Position numbers and translations under genes: made by a program | Origin: Larix kaempferi | Taxonomy: Eukaryota > Streptophyta > Pinopsida > Pinales > Pinaceae | Reading direction: 5' to 3' | Length of the DNA: 64,000 bases | NCBI GenBank assembly: GCA_027924585.1 | Contig: BSBM01000486.1 | Span: forward strand, 47,570,001 to 47,634,000 | Notes under the pieces: model-generated | The model's database searches: none | Told to the model about the DNA's origin: nothing | The model's input: only the letters and a program-made list of their open reading frames with translations | In this document: positions 1 to 10,599 of the stretch, piece after piece | How the letters are laid out: each line of letters begins with the position of its first letter | Numbering within the stretch: position 1 is the first letter of the stretch

Positions 1-199
1 ATATTACTGAAATTCTATGGGAGGGTGAAGTATAAAGCTACTTCATTATTCTCCTCTGAAACCTTCCCTTTCCAATCCTTTTTTGGAGAGCTCATCTTCT
101 TGAGTATTTCATTCTCTCTATATATGCTGGAAAGAAATGGAAGTAAATATAGTTTTAATATTTTGGAGTTCCTCAAACACATAACTTAGAGATTAATTG

Positions 200-1345
200 G
201 CATAGCCTTGTTCACCTTTCATCATTTTGATGACCAAAAGAGAATCTCCAATTACCTATATTTTGTGAGCACCATTATCCCAAGTTAATTTAAGAGCCAA
301 CTTCAATTCCATCATTTACACTAGATTGTTAGATATTTTGCCAATTCACCTTCCTTAAATTTGAACCAGTTATGACATGATAAGTGGATAGTGCCTCCAT
401 CACCTTCCATGAAGGGATTTCCTTGCTTCGCACCATCAAAATACATCCAAGTCCCAAATTTATCAATCATATCTTCCACAATCACTCGAGGAGGTTTTGC
501 TTAATTACATTGATCGAAAATCGATACTATATTTTGAGACTATAGCTCACATTGTAAGACGAAATCTGATTTTTTTTCAAATACTAGATCGTTTCTAGAC
601 ACATATACCCCAAGCTACAATAACTGGAAGAGCTCGGATCTATTTTGTAGATAGAAAATCTACCCATTTCTTGAGGAAGTCCTCCATTGAATTACCTCTC
701 CAAAAGTTGTTAATGCCTAGTAGAGCATCCAACTCTTTACAAACATGTAAAGTATAGGAACAAAAGATAAGGAGATACTTAACATTTTCTTCAATCGATT
801 TGCATAATATGCACTAGTTGGGGCCACCACCAGATAGGTTCCACCCTATTTCCCTCTATGAATAGAGCTTTTTATCCTAACTTTGGATTGTAGAAACCTC
901 AATTAGGATTCTTCGTCCAGATTAGTTCATCCTCCACTTCTCTAAGTCAACCATGACTAGTTTTCATATTTGATATATACTCTCTCCATAAGATGGATTT
1001 TTCATTGGAAATTCCAATACTATCAGCAGACTTCCATTCCTATCTCCATAGCATCGTAAAGGTCTGGTCTTCTACCTAATGAAGCAAAAATAGACCTTTT
1101 CTTTTTACAGTCTCAATTAAAAAATATGGCATTTTTATGACTCCCCATAATATCCAACCCAAGAGTCTTCACTAAGTCGAATCCGGTAACTATATCCCAC
1201 CCTCCAACCTAGCCAGTCATCAATAAGCGGGAATTCCTTCATGGCGGCTTTCCAAATGATTGACCCATTTTTATAGGTTTTCCATGGATATTGTATCTTG
1301 TCTTCTAGCGATTTTGGATCAATGTAGTTTTGTGCAGTCATCTGA
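200..1345 (-). pseudogene. Decayed LINE: C-terminal RT region, zf-RVT and RNase H remnants
   Basis: Read on the minus strand this is the 3' part of a plant non-LTR retrotransposon polyprotein. A 68-codon open piece at 1135-1341 has the segment that follows the reverse transcriptase in plant LINEs (NGSIIWKAAMKEFPLI, then W-GWRVG and a decayed IGEDPWVG box as LSEDSWVG). Around 785-830 a zinc-binding motif CILCKSIEENVKYLL is seen, matching the C-x2-C...E-x3-HL pattern of zf-RVT. At about 230-330 an RNase H piece reads MELKLALKLTW followed by VIGDSLLVI, which holds the Glu and second Asp of the catalytic set. Stops and frameshifts occur throughout, so it is dead. The 1-200 bp stretch is probably its 3' tail, but nothing in it can be named. 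The same box order occurs in the LINE at 9632-12460. Confidence 0.7.
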
Positions 1346-1540
1346 GCCCATAGACTTAACTATGTTATTATAGCTAGGTAAACCTAATTGTGATAATTTT
1401 ATTTAACTACTTCTATTTTTTTGTAAGCTAGTACCCACAGTGTTTCGAACCAATGATCTAACACAAAGAGTTCCTTAATAGTACACCCATTCATCGTCTA
1501 TTCTAGACCTAATGGGACATTTTCCTACTTCTATTGATGT

Positions 1541-1559
1541 TATTATATATATATACATA

Positions 1560-1595
<36 letters not shown>

Positions 1596-1598
1596 TGT
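1541..1598. repeat. (TA)n / (TATG)n microsatellite
   Basis: A run of TA dinucleotides grades into eight or nine GTAT tetranucleotides. It lies directly upstream of the SINE at 1602. Confidence 0.9.
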
Positions 1599-1601
1599 CT
1601 T

Positions 1602-1828
1602 AGCCAGGTGGGATAGCTCAAGTGGTTGAGTGCACTATAAGTTGTGAGCAGAAGGTCTCAGGGTCAAATCCTCGGGTGGTTATAGATTGCTATATAAGGG
1701 CCTCACTTGATGTCCCCATTGTGTTAGCTCTATAATCAGAGCGAAAGGGGTGTGCCCCCCTGTGATTTCTTACCGTGGACGTAGAAGCCTTGCTGGGGGG
1801 TTTGTGAACCACACACACACACACACGC
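1602..1828 (+). mobile_element. tRNA-derived SINE
   Basis: The head carries an RNA polymerase III internal promoter of tRNA type. The A box is GATAGCTCAAGTGGTTGAG (1612-1630) and the B box is GGGTCAAATCC (1661-1671), about 30 bp apart. A body of about 140 bp unrelated to tRNA follows, then an (AC)n tail at 1811-1826. No acceptor stem closes around the boxes, so this is a SINE rather than a tRNA gene. It has no coding capacity and would depend on LINE machinery in trans. The family name is not recognised. A microsatellite on each side obscures any target-site duplication. Confidence 0.75.
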
Positions 1829-3041
1829 GCGTGCATATATACCTTGAACTAATTATCTAGGCATAGTAAGTATGTTGCATTAAAAATATTATGTGAGTGG
1901 GAATAAAGAATGAATTATAAGTCTAAATGTGATTAGTATCTACTTTTAATCATTTTCTACATAGTGTGCATTATTAGATCATCATCGTCTTTACCAAGCC
2001 AAATTGCACATTGTTGGTGAACTAGTTGTTAGGAAAATAAGGAATTATGAAGTCAGTGACCTGATAGTCATGGGAGGCAGGTTCCAGTGCATTAAAATAT
2101 CATATATTGAGGATTTTGTATGTTAGTGTTTCATAGGTTGCTACCCCCAACACTACTTCCATATTCCGATAGGAAGCCTAGAAGAGAGCTCATCTACCTA
2201 AGAATGAAGGCGAAATGGTGAATTATGGAATAGGTATGTAGGGAATTTGGTAAGGAGTCATGAAAGGATCTATGAAGAAGAGGATAACAAACAAGTTTGG
2301 ACAAAAAATAATCCACTTTGGGAAGGTATACAATGAAGTTAGAACTTAGGGTATGAAATAAATGTTCACTTTTGATTACATATCATATTTTGTGGAGGAA
2401 ACATTGACCAAGGATATGTACCTTGAGTAGGATAGAACATGAATAAACCAATCATTTATTGGTAGATAGTTCCTATACTAGGGTTGTTTGGTCAGAACTT
2501 GAAGGTTTGATTTCCTACACTGGTAATCAATAGGGGAACTATTTAGTATAGTGTTTCAAGCATTAGTTTTATTTGATAAAATTAAATCCTTTCAGAGCTT
2601 TACCATTTGTGATCTTTTAGGGATTGTGGTTAGTAAGATATGTTGATGTACTCAATAACATTTCTATTCCTTATTTTCATATCTCATTAACAACCCAATC
2701 AATCTTTGATGGGATCAAGAATATCATCAAAGTTAATTGCCCATCTCAACAGTGGAGGTTAATAATACAATTCATTGGGGTTATCTCAATGGGTCCATCC
2801 AAGGTTTTCCATTCGAATGTGGAGCAAGAGGTATCCTCTTCCTAAATGGGAAGCATCATATAAAATTCAAAGCTAGATTGGAATATGGATCAAAATTACA
2901 ATGAGTTACTCTCACGAAAATTACTACCCAAATTAGCATTGGACAATAATGTCAATTGTGTAAATCATGGAAGATTATTTGGTTTTGGTCAATTGGACGA
3001 TCATATTGAAGAGTTTAACTTTGATTTCAATATTCAAATAG
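1829..3041. other. No gene recognised
   Basis: AT-rich sequence with many stops in every frame. A 73-codon open piece at 2624-2845 has no motif I recognise. Given the remnant at 3042 it may be older LINE sequence. Confidence 0.5.
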
Positions 3042-3239
3042 ATGAATCAACTCACTAAGGTATTCACAATTGTGTCTTGTAAGCTTGTATACCATGATTT
3101 GAACACAATGGTGGATTCATTTTCTAGAGAAGGTGTTCACCTAGATATGGGTTCTTGGGAGACGATTGAAATAAAAGAAGGTTTAAATTCACTAACCACC
3201 ACATGCACAATATATGATATATTATCCTTAGTTGAGTAG
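3042..3239 (+). pseudogene. Possible LINE RNase H C-terminal remnant
   Basis: A 65-codon open frame contains NTMVDSFSREGVHLDMGSW. This resembles the end of plant LINE RNase H domains, where an (A/V)D-x-L-S-(K/R)-(E/Q)-G motif carries the last catalytic Asp and is followed by L-x-x-G-x-W. No complete domain is visible upstream, and the frame is open only in this short piece. The match is by motif only; it could be chance. Confidence 0.35.
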
Positions 3240-3344
3240 ATTGTCAGTTCTAGTTTTTATAGGAAACATGATGTTTAACTGATTGTTCAATGACAACTTT
3301 TTTTAGGGGTTATATTATCACGAAGGGTAATATTATGAATTTTT

Positions 3345-4633
3345 TAGTCCTTGCCAAGGCAAGGAATATAGCAATCAGTTGGTTATACATAAACTTTGAC
3401 TTTATATTAATCCTAAAACAAATTCATAATGTTTCTCAATGTTTTCTAATATTTTTGTATTAAATTTAATGTTTTGAAAATATAAATTATTTTGTTGAAT
3501 ATTAAAAAAAATTATTTCTATTTTATGATTGGTTAAAGGTCTTGAAGTGACAAATTACACATGTTTGGATGTGAAATTGTGTAAACCAAATAATAATTTA
3601 AATTCAAAAATTCAAAAAAAAATCCAACTTGACATGTTGTCTTTGTACTAAAGGTTTCATTAATGCTAATGACTACTATCATTTTTATACACTTTTGAAA
3701 TTGTTTAAACAAAATAATAATTTTAAATTTTAAATTTGTTTTCTAACTTGGTGTACACTGCCATTAATAATAAGTACACAATTATATTAATGATATATCA
3801 TTTTGTGCAATCTACCATATTCACATTAATTAATTTATAATTCTAAAAACTCACACACACACACAACATTTTTTATGAACTAATAGTAACTACTTTTTCC
3901 TTTTAACCTAACACTAATATACACAAGTTTTTATAGCACATGGACAATGTATAAACATATGTTTGTTTTTTTATTAGCATATATATTTTTAATTAATAAG
4001 AAAATATGAATATAAGATTCTTTAATATACATATTTTTTTCTTTTGACTTGGCACTAATATATATAAACTTTTGTGGTTACGCAAACAATATACATGTAT
4101 ATGTTGTCTTTTTATTTTTATTGACATAAGTATTTTTAATTAATATAATATATTTGACTTACTTTTTATCAACATGTAAGATATAATTGCACACTAAAAT
4201 TTATACTTGTTTTTTATTTTTACAAAAAATATATTTTTTAAATATTATACACCTTGAAATTTATAATAATAGGCATTTAGTTTAATTTGGTTATACAAAA
4301 TATATCTTATTTATTATACTTTGTTTTAGATGTATATATCATATTTAGAATATTTAGAATTTTAACACCACTTTAACTACAAGGAAAGTGGCTAACTCTT
4401 TTAAAAATAAAAATATGAATGAGCTTTTATTAAGTATTTTTAATAATAAATAAATAACAAAAATAAACTATAAACATTTAAATCATATCTTAACTATAAA
4501 CATAATCTTAAGGTAGTGATGTTATGATTATAACTTGGATAAACGTTTATGGATTTTTTTATAATTTTCTTTATAGGTTTGTTTTTAAACCATGTATGTA
4601 CAACTTGTGTATATGCTCAATGTATTTTTTTAA
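3345..4633. repeat. AT-rich tandem duplication, unit 1
   Basis: The unit opens with a short palindrome (CCTTGCCAAGGCAAGG). It runs through the landmarks TTTGACTTTATATTAATCCT, the CCTTTTAACCTAACACTAAT site, the GACATAAGTATTTTTAATTA site and AAGGAAAGTGGCTAACTC. The same landmarks recur in the same order from 4686. This unit lacks the three insertions found in unit 2, so it preserves their empty target sites. It has no coding potential and the class of the parent repeat is not known. Confidence 0.8.
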
Positions 4634-5265
4634 ATTATATGCTCAATGCTCAATGTAGTTTTTTAATGTATTTGTTTAATGATTGTTAAACTCCCTGCCA
4701 AGGCAAGGAATTAGCAATTTTCATAAAATTTGACTTTATATTAATCCTAAAACAAATCCATAATGTTTCTCAATGTTTTGAAGTATTTATGTATTAAAAT
4801 TTAATATTTTGAAAATATAAATTATTTTGTTGAATATTTAAAATTTGTTATTTCTATTTTATGATTGGTTGGATGTGAAATTGTTTAATCAAAATAATAA
4901 TTTAAAATTAAAAAGAAAAAAAATCTAGATTAACATGTGGCCTTTTTACTAAAGGTTTCATGAATGTTAATGAATGCTATCATTTTTTAACACTTGTGAA
5001 ATTGTTTAAACAAAATAATAATTTAAAATTTAAAAATTCAATTTTTTTTAACTTGACACTTACGTGGTCTTTGTAATAAAGGTTTCATTAATGCTAATGA
5101 ATATTATCATTTTTGTACACTGTCATTAATGATAAGTACACAATTCTATTAATGATATCATTTTGTGGAATCTACCATATTCACATTTCAATGACATAAA
5201 TATATTTGAAACATTTTAAATTATGAACTAATACTAAATATTTTTTCCTTTTAACCTAACACTAA

Positions 5266-5398
5266 TTACACTGATACGTGTTTATATCTTAGAATTTGGG
5301 GTGGAGTAGCACATGTGCTTTACCTAGATTGCACAAGAATGAGACAAGCATATTGTCTAGATTGATTATATGGCAGTCATTCCAAATTTGAAATTAAC

Positions 5399-5432
<34 letters not shown>

Positions 5433-5627
5433 ACTAGTAGTTGATGCATGTCTAACTCGTAGTTGATGCATGGATAACTCTTAGCTAATGCATGGATAAC
5501 AAGCAGTTCCTTGAAGACAATCCATTTAAATAGAAAAAGGCTAGAACAAATAACAAATATCTTATTAGTAACACTTAACTTATGGCCTATTGGTTTTCAC
5601 CAACCACAAGTTAAGTGTTTGTGCTAG
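5266..5627 (+). mobile_element. Helitron-like non-autonomous element, copy 1
   Basis: A 362-bp insertion in repeat unit 2. Against unit 1 the target was CACTAATATACACAAG, split between A and T with no target duplication. The 3' end is CTAG followed by host T. Just upstream is a hairpin whose arms are AACACTTAACTTATGG (5570-5585) and CCACAAGTTAAGTGTT (5604-5619), with one mismatch and a smaller hairpin in the loop. A^T insertion, a subterminal 3' hairpin and a CTAG end are Helitron hallmarks. The 5' end reads TTACACTGATA rather than the usual TC. Inside are short tandem repeats around GTTGATGCATGGATAAC and an (AT)n run at 5402-5429. Confidence 0.65.
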
Positions 5628-5772
5628 TATACACAAGTTTTTATAGTACATGGACAATGTATAAAAATATATTTGTCTTTTTATTAGCATATAGATTTTT
5701 AATTAATATGAAAATATGAATATAAGTTTCTTTAATATACATTTTTTTCTTTTGACTTAACACTAATATATA

Positions 5773-6194
5773 CTAGTAGAGCCACTTAATTTGTGGGTGT
5801 TTAATATATACTAGCAAAGCCATTTAATTTGTGGCTAGTAAACACCGATAGGCCACAACTTAAGTGACACCATAAGTTATCTGTTATGAGTTATCCATGC
5901 ATTCATGCATCAACCATCGGTTTGTTTATATTCTTTTTATCTCTCACATTCTTCTAGTTATTTGCCATGAATGTTGGTTATCAATTCATTAGCTACAAGT
6001 TATCCATGCATTTGCTACCAGTTATCCATTCATCAACTACCACTTTTTCTTTTTTTTTAATTCTTAATTTCGAATTGTGAATGACTTCCATAGAATCAAT
6101 CTGTACAGTACACTTGTCTCATCATCGTACAATCCTATAAAAGCATAGGTCGTGGTCCACCCCAAATTCTAAAATAAAAACCCTATCGATGTAA
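5773..6194 (-). mobile_element. Helitron-like non-autonomous element, copy 2 (inverted)
   Basis: Related to copy 1 but on the opposite strand. On the minus strand it starts TTACATCGATAGGG, continues into the shared TAGAATTTGGGGTGG block, and ends at CTAG (5811-5814) after an imperfect hairpin. Its host site in unit 1 is CACTAATATATATAAAC, again split at A^T. A second 3' terminus of 38 bp (CTAG at 5773-5776, then GCCACTTAATTTGTGG) lies immediately outside, separated by TAATATATA, which also precedes the first CTAG. So the 3' end is present twice in tandem. No open frame is present. Confidence 0.6.
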
Positions 6195-6218
6195 TAAACT
6201 TTTGTGGTTGCAAAAACA

Positions 6219-6250
<32 letters not shown>

Positions 6251-6578
6251 ATTGTCTTTTTATTTTAATTGACATATGTATTTTTAATTAATACAATATA
6301 TTTGACTTACTTTTTATCAACATGTAAGATGAATTGCACACTATTATTTATACTTATTTTTATTTTACAAAATATATTTTTTAAATATTATACACTTTGA
6401 AATTTATAATAATAGGCATTTAGTTTAATGGTTCTACAAAATATTTTTTTTTACATATGATATACTTTAAAATGGTAAATATAGACACACACATTTATCA
6501 TACTTAATAGTTTAGTTTTATATATATATCATATTTAAAATATTTAGAATCTTAACACCAATTTAATTGCAAGGAAAG

Positions 6579-6864
6579 GGAGATGCCTGAAAATTCCACC
6601 ATTTGGCTCGGATGGGGGATTTTCACCAGAATCCACCATTTTTTTTATTTTATTTTGCAAAATCTGAATTTAACTGTGTTTTAATGGCTATTTTGATGGT
6701 AGAAATGGATTCAAAACCATCAAAATCCCTTAGGGCACTCAAAATTTTAGAATTTGAGAGTTTTAACCAAGATTTTTAAAAAAATTGGTGGGATTTTTTC
6801 AAAATCGTGCCAAAAAAAATCAATTTTTTTCTGTTTGAAATCGTAGAATTTTTAAACTACTCAA
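6579..6864. mobile_element. MITE-like element with 8-bp target duplication
   Basis: A 286-bp insertion flanked by the direct repeat AAGGAAAG (6571-6578 and 6865-6872). The empty site is visible once in repeat unit 1. The ends form imperfect inverted repeats: GAGATGCCTGAAAATTCCACC at the left and, reverse-complemented, GAGTAGTTTAAAAATTCTACG at the right, sharing about 17 of 25 bases. An 8-bp duplication is typical of the hAT superfamily. It has no coding capacity. Confidence 0.65.
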
Positions 6865-7565
6865 AAGGAAAGTGGTTAACTCTTTTAAAAATAAAGATAT
6901 GAATTAGATTTTATTAATAGTATTTTTAAAAACAAATAAGTAACAAAAATAATATTATATATTAAAAAAAACTTATAAACATATAAATCATATCTTAACT
7001 ATAAACGTAATTTTAAGATAGAGACTAGTTGTTTTGCATCTATTTCTTTTATTTAGTAATGCTTTGATTATAACTTGGATAGAAGTTTATAGAATGTTTA
7101 TATAATTTCCTTTAGGAGTTCATTTTTAAACTATATATGTATATACTTAACGTATTTTTTAATTATCTTTTGAAAACAATTAAGCTCATAATCATTAGTT
7201 AAATAATTTAATAAGATGATACACTTTTTAGTAACTTACTTTGGAATTGTATGGTTATTTTTAAACTAATCCTATTCCTTTTATTTTAAAAATATTAAAT
7301 AAATTAACAAAACTAAGTATATTTTTATGTGAAATTACATATATTAATAATAATTATTAAATTAAACTTAAAATAACTATGCATTCAAAGAATGAGATTA
7401 TAAATATGCATTTTTTTTTCACACAATGAAAATAGCATACTATTAATTAAGTAAATAGTATCAACGGATACATCCAAGGAGAAATTCATATACTCCTTGC
7501 CCCAAAAATAACCGACCATGTCCAACCAAGATCATTCACTAAACAACAATACCAACAAGAACCAA

Positions 7566-7713
7566 CCCATCCGCCGATGGCGAAAAAATGGGCATATAAT
7601 CAATAGAACTGAAACATAACCATCCCATCCGCGAAAGGCGAAACAATGGGCATCAAGGACCAATAGAGCCAATAAAAGTATCAAGCCCATCTGCCAAGGC
7701 AAAACAATGGGCA
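7566..7713 (-). repeat. Three tandem stem-loop units in the LINE 3' region
   Basis: Three related units start at 7566, 7624 and 7686 (spacing 58 and 62 bp). Each has an outer stem CCCAT/ATGGG. An inner stem reads CGCC/GGCG in unit 1, CGC/GCG in unit 2 and TGCC/GGCA in unit 3. The paired C-to-T and G-to-A change between units 1 and 3 keeps the inner pair, which favours a real RNA structure. LINE reverse transcriptases commonly recognise 3' structures on their RNA; that role here is inference. Confidence 0.6.
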
Positions 7714-7958
7714 GCTCGAAACATAGCAGAAACTAGAAAAACAAACCATAGAAACATATATCCCGTAAAATCAAACAACAAAAAGACAACAATGACCCTC
7801 TGAAGTACTACAGTGAGGCCAATCCGTTGACCAACCAGAAGTTGATAATGCAAAAGGATCTAAAATCCTGCAAAGCATATATAAAGCATTATCCACTAAT
7901 AAAACCAGAGCTAGAAAGTGTGGTCCAAGCTACCCGCCAAAATCATCACATCCCTAGA

Positions 7959-8365
7959 CTAGTCCTCCCAAAAAATGAGACCCAGAGCAAAAAGGAGAGC
8001 GTGTTTGGAAAGGTTGTCCGCCAACTGATGGGAGGACCGAGGGACGTGGAGAAAAGCAACGACCTCAGACCCGTTGATAAGGGAACATGTCTCGTTCAAC
8101 CAATGTAGGAGCATAAGAACCATGATATGGCCATATCCATTGGCCCATGAAATTATCACCTTTGAGTCACCCCAGATCCGAAGACGAAGACAATCCAAAT
8201 GGACGGCAAATTGAAGCAGCATCCATAAGGCCAATAGCTCGCAGTGAGTGTTGGTTCCAGGTACCAAATGCAACCAAATTTTGTAATATTGTTTTTCAGA
8301 GAAGTATAAAACCGCCCAGCCCCGCACAATGCACCCCCGATTGGGAGGCATCGTTTAAAAACCCA
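7959..8365 (-). pseudogene. LINE RNase H domain
   Basis: All four catalytic positions can be seen on the minus strand, in two frames joined near 8300. The first Asp is in LNDASQSG, the Glu in HCELLALWMLL, the second Asp in RIWGDSKVIISWAN, and the last Asp in HQLADNLSKHAL. The domain would remove RNA from the RNA:DNA hybrid made by the element. The frameshift means no single protein is made. Length and order match the terminal RNase H of plant LINE ORF2. Confidence 0.7.
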
Positions 8366-9040
8366 CAAGGGTAGGTGAGTACCAAGGGTAGAGGCAAACT
8401 AGTAATGGGCTTCGGGTTGCATGGACAATCGGAGTTAAAGGCCCGAAATGCAACAATCACACAACCCGCCATAATATCTAGGTGAAAAATGATTCCTTGA
8501 AAGATGCCTTCGTTCCTTTCCCGCCACAGTTCCCAGAAAACAAAAACTGGGAGTGCCTCCCAATCTATAAATTTACGTCCCCATCTATGGAAACTCTCCT
8601 CTAGTCTTCCTGGATCCCAACTGAACCTCATGTTACATAATCCACTTAATTTAGCCCATAAAGCAGATGCTACTGAGCAAGATCCAAAAAGATGCATCGC
8701 GTTTTCATTGCAGGAACCACAAAGGTGGCAACGGCCCGGTCCACAGAAGCCTCTACGGAACAGATTGTCCCAGGTAAGTATCTTATTGCTCATGGCCAGC
8801 CAAAAGAAACATTTTAATTTCAATGGGGTCGAGAACCCCAAATCAACTTATACCACCACCTTGTCTGTACCTGACACCCCGAGGTGATATAGCATAGGCC
8901 AATTTGGCAGTCGCAGCACTTGTAGCAGTGTTCCAGGACCAAACAAGATGATCGGGCACCTCAAATAAAGATAACTTCGTGTTTATAAGTCCATCCAAAT
9001 AATAGTACCATTCATGAGCGAAGTGCCCCGATAACCCCAA
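8366..9040 (-). pseudogene. LINE ORF2 zf-RVT region
   Basis: The frame reads KCFFWLAMSNKILTWDNL, then CHLCGSCNENAMHLFGSC. This is the C-x2-C...E-x3-H-L-F-x2-C zinc-binding motif (zf-RVT) that follows the reverse transcriptase in plant LINEs. A 65-codon open piece at 8843-9040 in another frame (with VPDHLVWSWNTATSAAT) is the segment just before it. It continues into the RNase H at 8365 through a frame change. Function in these elements: a C-terminal nucleic-acid-binding part of ORF2. Confidence 0.7.
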
Positions 9041-9110
9041 GTGAGCCGCCCGAATCTAGCAAGGATTCCCATTCCCATCAGGGTGCCTATTAAAAGCATG
9101 GTTCAGTGTT

Positions 9111-9631
9111 AAATATGCACTTGGAGAAGAAGATTTGAAATATTAAAATATTGTGGGTTTATGTTGTATTTAAAGAAAAACTCGAAGTGTAGAGTTTATT
9201 ACATTGTTTTTATGAGAAAGATTTTAAAAATGGATTGATGAATTTAAAAATGATATTTAAAATAAAGTATCCAAAACCAGCTTCCCTTCTCCTTTTACAT
9301 GTATATTAAAACATATAAATAAATAAAATTCAATTGCAGATGACAGCCACTTGCGAACGGAACATTGGAGAACCAAAATTGCATGGACTCGATTAAAATG
9401 TTCAACATGGACCTTTTCCTTTTTCAGTTTATTATTCACAGCTTCTCATGGTGCTAAGTTCTAGCATTTTGAATAATCTAGATAGTCTATTTTTATTTGT
9501 TGTGCTATAGCCATGAGACCGATTTCTAAGAATATTTTTTTGCATGGTCTAGCTTGTATTTTATATAGTGTAACATGATAGAGCTACTCCCTTTGGACAA
9601 CCATCTAATGGCATAATATTAGGTAGGGATA
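9111..9631. other. Spacer between two LINEs, no gene
   Basis: AT-rich DNA. A 60-codon open frame at 9257-9439 (minus) has no recognisable motif and is read as chance. Confidence 0.6.
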
Positions 9632-10074
9632 CTTTTTTTTTCAACGTGAAAAAAACTGATACTTGATATTGAAGTATTGTTGTTTACACAACAAATTAAA
9701 CCGACAGTCCAGGAAATGGAGCATGTCTGTAACCTACAAGACCAGGCCAAGAATATAAGCAGTACACAATACAATGACAACCAACCAGGCCCCTCTACAG
9801 CCAATGAAGTATCTCCAGGATATTCCAATCCTCTGACGGATGTAACAGGGAGTTGAACGAAGCTAATCTAATATAGAGCATAAAGAAGTATGCATTAAAT
9901 GTGTAAAAAAAAATGCCAACGCAGTGGCAGACGGAATACAGATGTATAGCTGACCAGAAAAGTAAGGAAAAATAACAATACGAGGCCGCGAAAAATGGAA
10001 ACCAGCTAACAGGGAAAAATCTACCAGAAGCCCGTGATAGGCTGGTTCAATCCACAACAAATCTCATAGTGTAT

Positions 10075-10465
10075 CTAACCTTCATCCGTCTCTTGACCGC
10101 GCTGAGATTGAGAATCAACAACACCATTGTGTTCATGGAAGATGTGAACAATGGAAGTCGAAGAGCATGAGTCAAGTAAGAGACGAGTATGATCCAACCA
10201 AGATTTTAGTGCAGTAGCATTGATAACAGCCACAGAGTTGGCCCAGTTAACAATCACCATAGAGTCCCCAGCCACCTGATCAAGTACAATGTTGGCCCTG
10301 GTGGAGAAAAAAAGAACCATCCATAATGCCAAGAGCTCGCCCATGGTATTGGTGCCTTGACTTCCTGATATCCATAGCTTGATATGGTCACCCTAAGACA
10401 ATTCAATGAATGCCCAGCCCTGCATAGTCCAGTAGAAGATAGAGTAGCCCCATCAATATGGACTC
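10075..10465 (-). pseudogene. LINE RNase H domain
   Basis: In two overlapping frames the catalytic residues can be seen: Asp in VHIDGATLSSTG, Glu in MGELLALWMVL, Asp in VAGDSMVIVNWAN, and the last Asp in HEHNGVVDSQSQRG. The frame changes near 10340. It is the terminal domain of the LINE polyprotein that begins at 12395. Confidence 0.7.
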
Positions 10466-10599
10466 TGTTACCAGAACATAGAAGATGAGAAGGAGCAGTA
10501 GAGTGATCCCGAATACCATCAACAAGACAATTGCGAGCAACCCCGATAAATTCCACAGATAGATCCTGAATGAGACAGGATACCCTACTAGATTCAGTA

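Larger units (their letters stand above)
4686..7160. repeat. AT-rich tandem duplication, unit 2 (carries three insertions)
   Basis: Second copy of the unit at 3345-4633 in the same orientation. It is longer because it holds a Helitron-like element at 5266, an inverted copy at 5773-6194 and a MITE at 6579-6864. Removing these leaves about 1.4 kb that follows unit 1 closely. A (GT)n run lies at 6229-6250. A smaller internal duplication of about 110-150 bp (the 'aaaggtttcat' segment) is present in both units. The remaining stretch to 7411 is AT-rich with no gene. Confidence 0.8.
7412..9110 (-). mobile_element. 5'-truncated LINE (copy 1)
   Basis: A minus-strand plant-type LINE fragment keeping only the region after the reverse transcriptase, the RNase H and a structured 3' region. 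A poly(A)-like run (T9 on the plus strand at about 7412-7421) is the likely 3' end. The 5' end is lost near 9110, as is usual for LINEs. The order zf-RVT to RNase H to stem-loops to A-run is intact, though at least one frameshift separates the two domains. Confidence 0.65.

Noticed and set aside
1541-1598. CRISPR-like array
   Set aside because: The repeat is a simple TATG microsatellite without spacers, in plant DNA.
1610-1680. tRNA gene
   Set aside because: A and B boxes are present but no acceptor stem or proper anticodon arm closes; the sequence continues into a SINE body and AC tail.
9257-9439. 60-codon minus-strand frame between the LINEs
   Set aside because: Short, AT-rich, and without any LINE or host motif.
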